Assembly (NCBI RefSeq): GCF_963511525.1 | Contig: NZ_CAUPIY010000001.1 | Span: 62,001-126,000, forward strand | From: Mobiluncus sp963511525 | Lineage (GTDB): Bacteria; Actinomycetota; Actinomycetes; Actinomycetales; Actinomycetaceae | DNA: 64,000 nucleotides | Reading direction: 5' to 3' | In this document: positions 62,976-64,000 of the stretch, one piece after another | Numbering within the stretch: position 1 is the stretch's first letter | Layout: every line of letters begins with the position of its first letter | Translations under genes and position numbers: made by a program | The notes under the pieces: model-generated | What the model saw: the letters and a program-made list of their open reading frames with translations, nothing else | The model's database searches: none | Told to the model about the DNA's origin: nothing

Positions 62976-63100
62976 AACGTTTCAGGTAGGTTTTAAGAGC
63001 TGGTCGACATTTTTGACCGGGTCCCGCAGTGTGTTCACTGCCGGGATTGAATAACTAAAGAACCTACATGTGCATAGAGTTGCACAAGATGGAGGAAACT

Positions 63101-64000
63101 GTGACTGTCCGTGTTGGCATCAATGGCTTTGGCCGTATTGGTCGTAACTTCTTCCGCGCCGCCCTGAAGCAGGGCGCGGACATCGAGATTGTTGGCGTGA
63201 ACGACTTGACCGACAACCACACCTTGTCTCACTTGTTGAAATACGATTCGGTGACCGGCCGCCTGGGCAAGGAAGTCACCTATGACGACAAGACCATCAC
63301 CGTTGACGGCAAGAAATTTGCCGCCATGGCAGAGCGCGACCCTGCCAACCTGCCTTGGGGCGATTTGGGTACGGATATTGTGATTGAATCCACCGGCTTC
63401 TTTACCGATGGCGATGCGGCTCGCGCTCACATCAAGGCTGGTGCAAAGAAAGTCATTATCTCCGCTCCCGCCAAGGGCAACGTGGACGCGACTTTCGTCA
63501 TGGGCGTAAACCATGAGACTTACGATCCGGCAAAGCACCACGTGGTTTCTAACGCTTCTTGCACCACGAACTGCCTGGCCCCGATGGCCAAGGTCCTGGA
63601 CGACGAGTTCGGCATCGATTACGGCTTGATGACCACTATTCACGCCTACACCGGTGACCAGCGTATTCACGACGCTCCGCACAAGGATCTGCGCCGCGCC
63701 CGCGCTGCGGCCCAAAACATTGTGCCGACTTCCACCGGTGCAGCCCGCGCGGTCGCCCTGGTGCTTCCCCAGTTGAAGGGTAAGCTCGATGGTTACGCCT
63801 TGCGCGTGCCGGTCATCACCGGTTCCGTCACTGACTTGAGCTTCATCCCGAAGAAGTCCTGCTCTATCGACGACATCAATGCCGCGATGAAGGCTGCCGC
63901 CGAGGGCTCTTTGAAGGGCATTTTGGATTACAACGACGATGGCATTGTTTCGACCGACATCGTCACCGATTCGCATTCTTCGATTTACGATGCGCCTCTG
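63101..64000 (+). CDS. gap: Glyceraldehyde-3-phosphate dehydrogenase, C-terminus cut by window edge
   Basis: 300 codons visible, open to the right edge. Starts VRVGINGFGRIGRNFFRAA (NAD site), with the catalytic cysteine in VSNASCTTNCLAPM near residue 154 and the histidine in TTIHAYTGDQ. Central glycolysis. GGAGG lies five bases before the GTG at 63101; an ATG at 63089 in the same frame overlaps that site and is less likely. The matching minus-strand frame is only its shadow. Confidence 0.95.
   Translation, partial: MTVRVGINGFGRIGRNFFRAALKQGADIEIVGVNDLTDNHTLSHLLKYDSVTGRLGKEVTYDDKTITVDGKKFAAMAERDPANLPWGDLGTDIVIESTGFFTDGDAARAHIKAGAKKVIISAPAKGNVDATFVMGVNHETYDPAKHHVVSNASCTTNCLAPMAKVLDDEFGIDYGLMTTIHAYTGDQRIHDAPHKDLRRARAAAQNIVPTSTGAARAVALVLPQLKGKLDGYALRVPVITGSVTDLSFIPKKSCSIDDINAAMKAAAEGSLKGILDYNDDGIVSTDIVTDSHSSIYDAPL

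Noticed and set aside
63035..63976. 313-codon open frame on the minus strand
   Set aside because: Shadow of gap, whose NAD and cysteine motifs are clear on the plus strand.

Overview
The window is about 64 kb of a moderately high-G+C Actinomycetota chromosome, most likely from the Actinomycetales/Actinomycetaceae (a Mobiluncus- or Actinomyces-like organism). This is inferred from the gene order lexA / LysM septation inhibitor / nrdR, the actinobacterial forms of GlgA, GlnA2-GlnE, HelD, DUF4191 and PAC2, the many GTG and TTG starts, and the lack of a diaminopimelate motif in MurE. It is nearly all coding. I see no tRNA, rRNA, CRISPR array, transposase or integrase.

Layout. 1-15 kb: a methyltransferase and a membrane protein on the minus strand, hflX and dinG on plus, the SOS locus lexA<>LysM-nrdR with three LexA boxes, an acyl-CoA ligase, serA, a HelD helicase, a PAC2 protein and an unknown membrane protein. 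15-31 kb: DUF3040 gene, then mraZ, rsmH, ftsL-like, ftsI, murE, murF, mraY, murD, ftsW, murG, murC and ftsQ, making peptidoglycan precursors and the septum. ftsZ does not follow ftsQ. 31-40 kb: serB and glgC, with divergent glgA, a lone ABC ATPase, glnA (glnA2-like) and glnE.

40-49.9 kb: an AT-richer sugar island with xylose isomerase, xylulokinase, a ROK repressor, and an opposing operon of alpha-xylosidase, binding protein and two permeases with no ATPase. It lies exactly between two 189-bp direct repeats of the 3' end of glnE (39905-40093 and 49763-49951), so it looks acquired at that site. Two related palindromes at its outward promoters are the likely ROK operators.

50-64 kb: an XRE membrane regulator, a histidine phosphatase, a PAP2 phosphatase, a polar amino-acid ABC transporter, DUF4191, a transmembrane pseudokinase with a probably leaderless mRNA and a DnaA box, lpd with an unusual partner that has three lipoyl domains and an E3-binding domain but no acyltransferase domain, pepA, and gap running off the right edge.

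The most unusual points are the glnE-end-flanked xyloside island, the E2-like protein without a catalytic domain, the transmembrane pseudokinase, and a MurE whose diaminopimelate motif is replaced.
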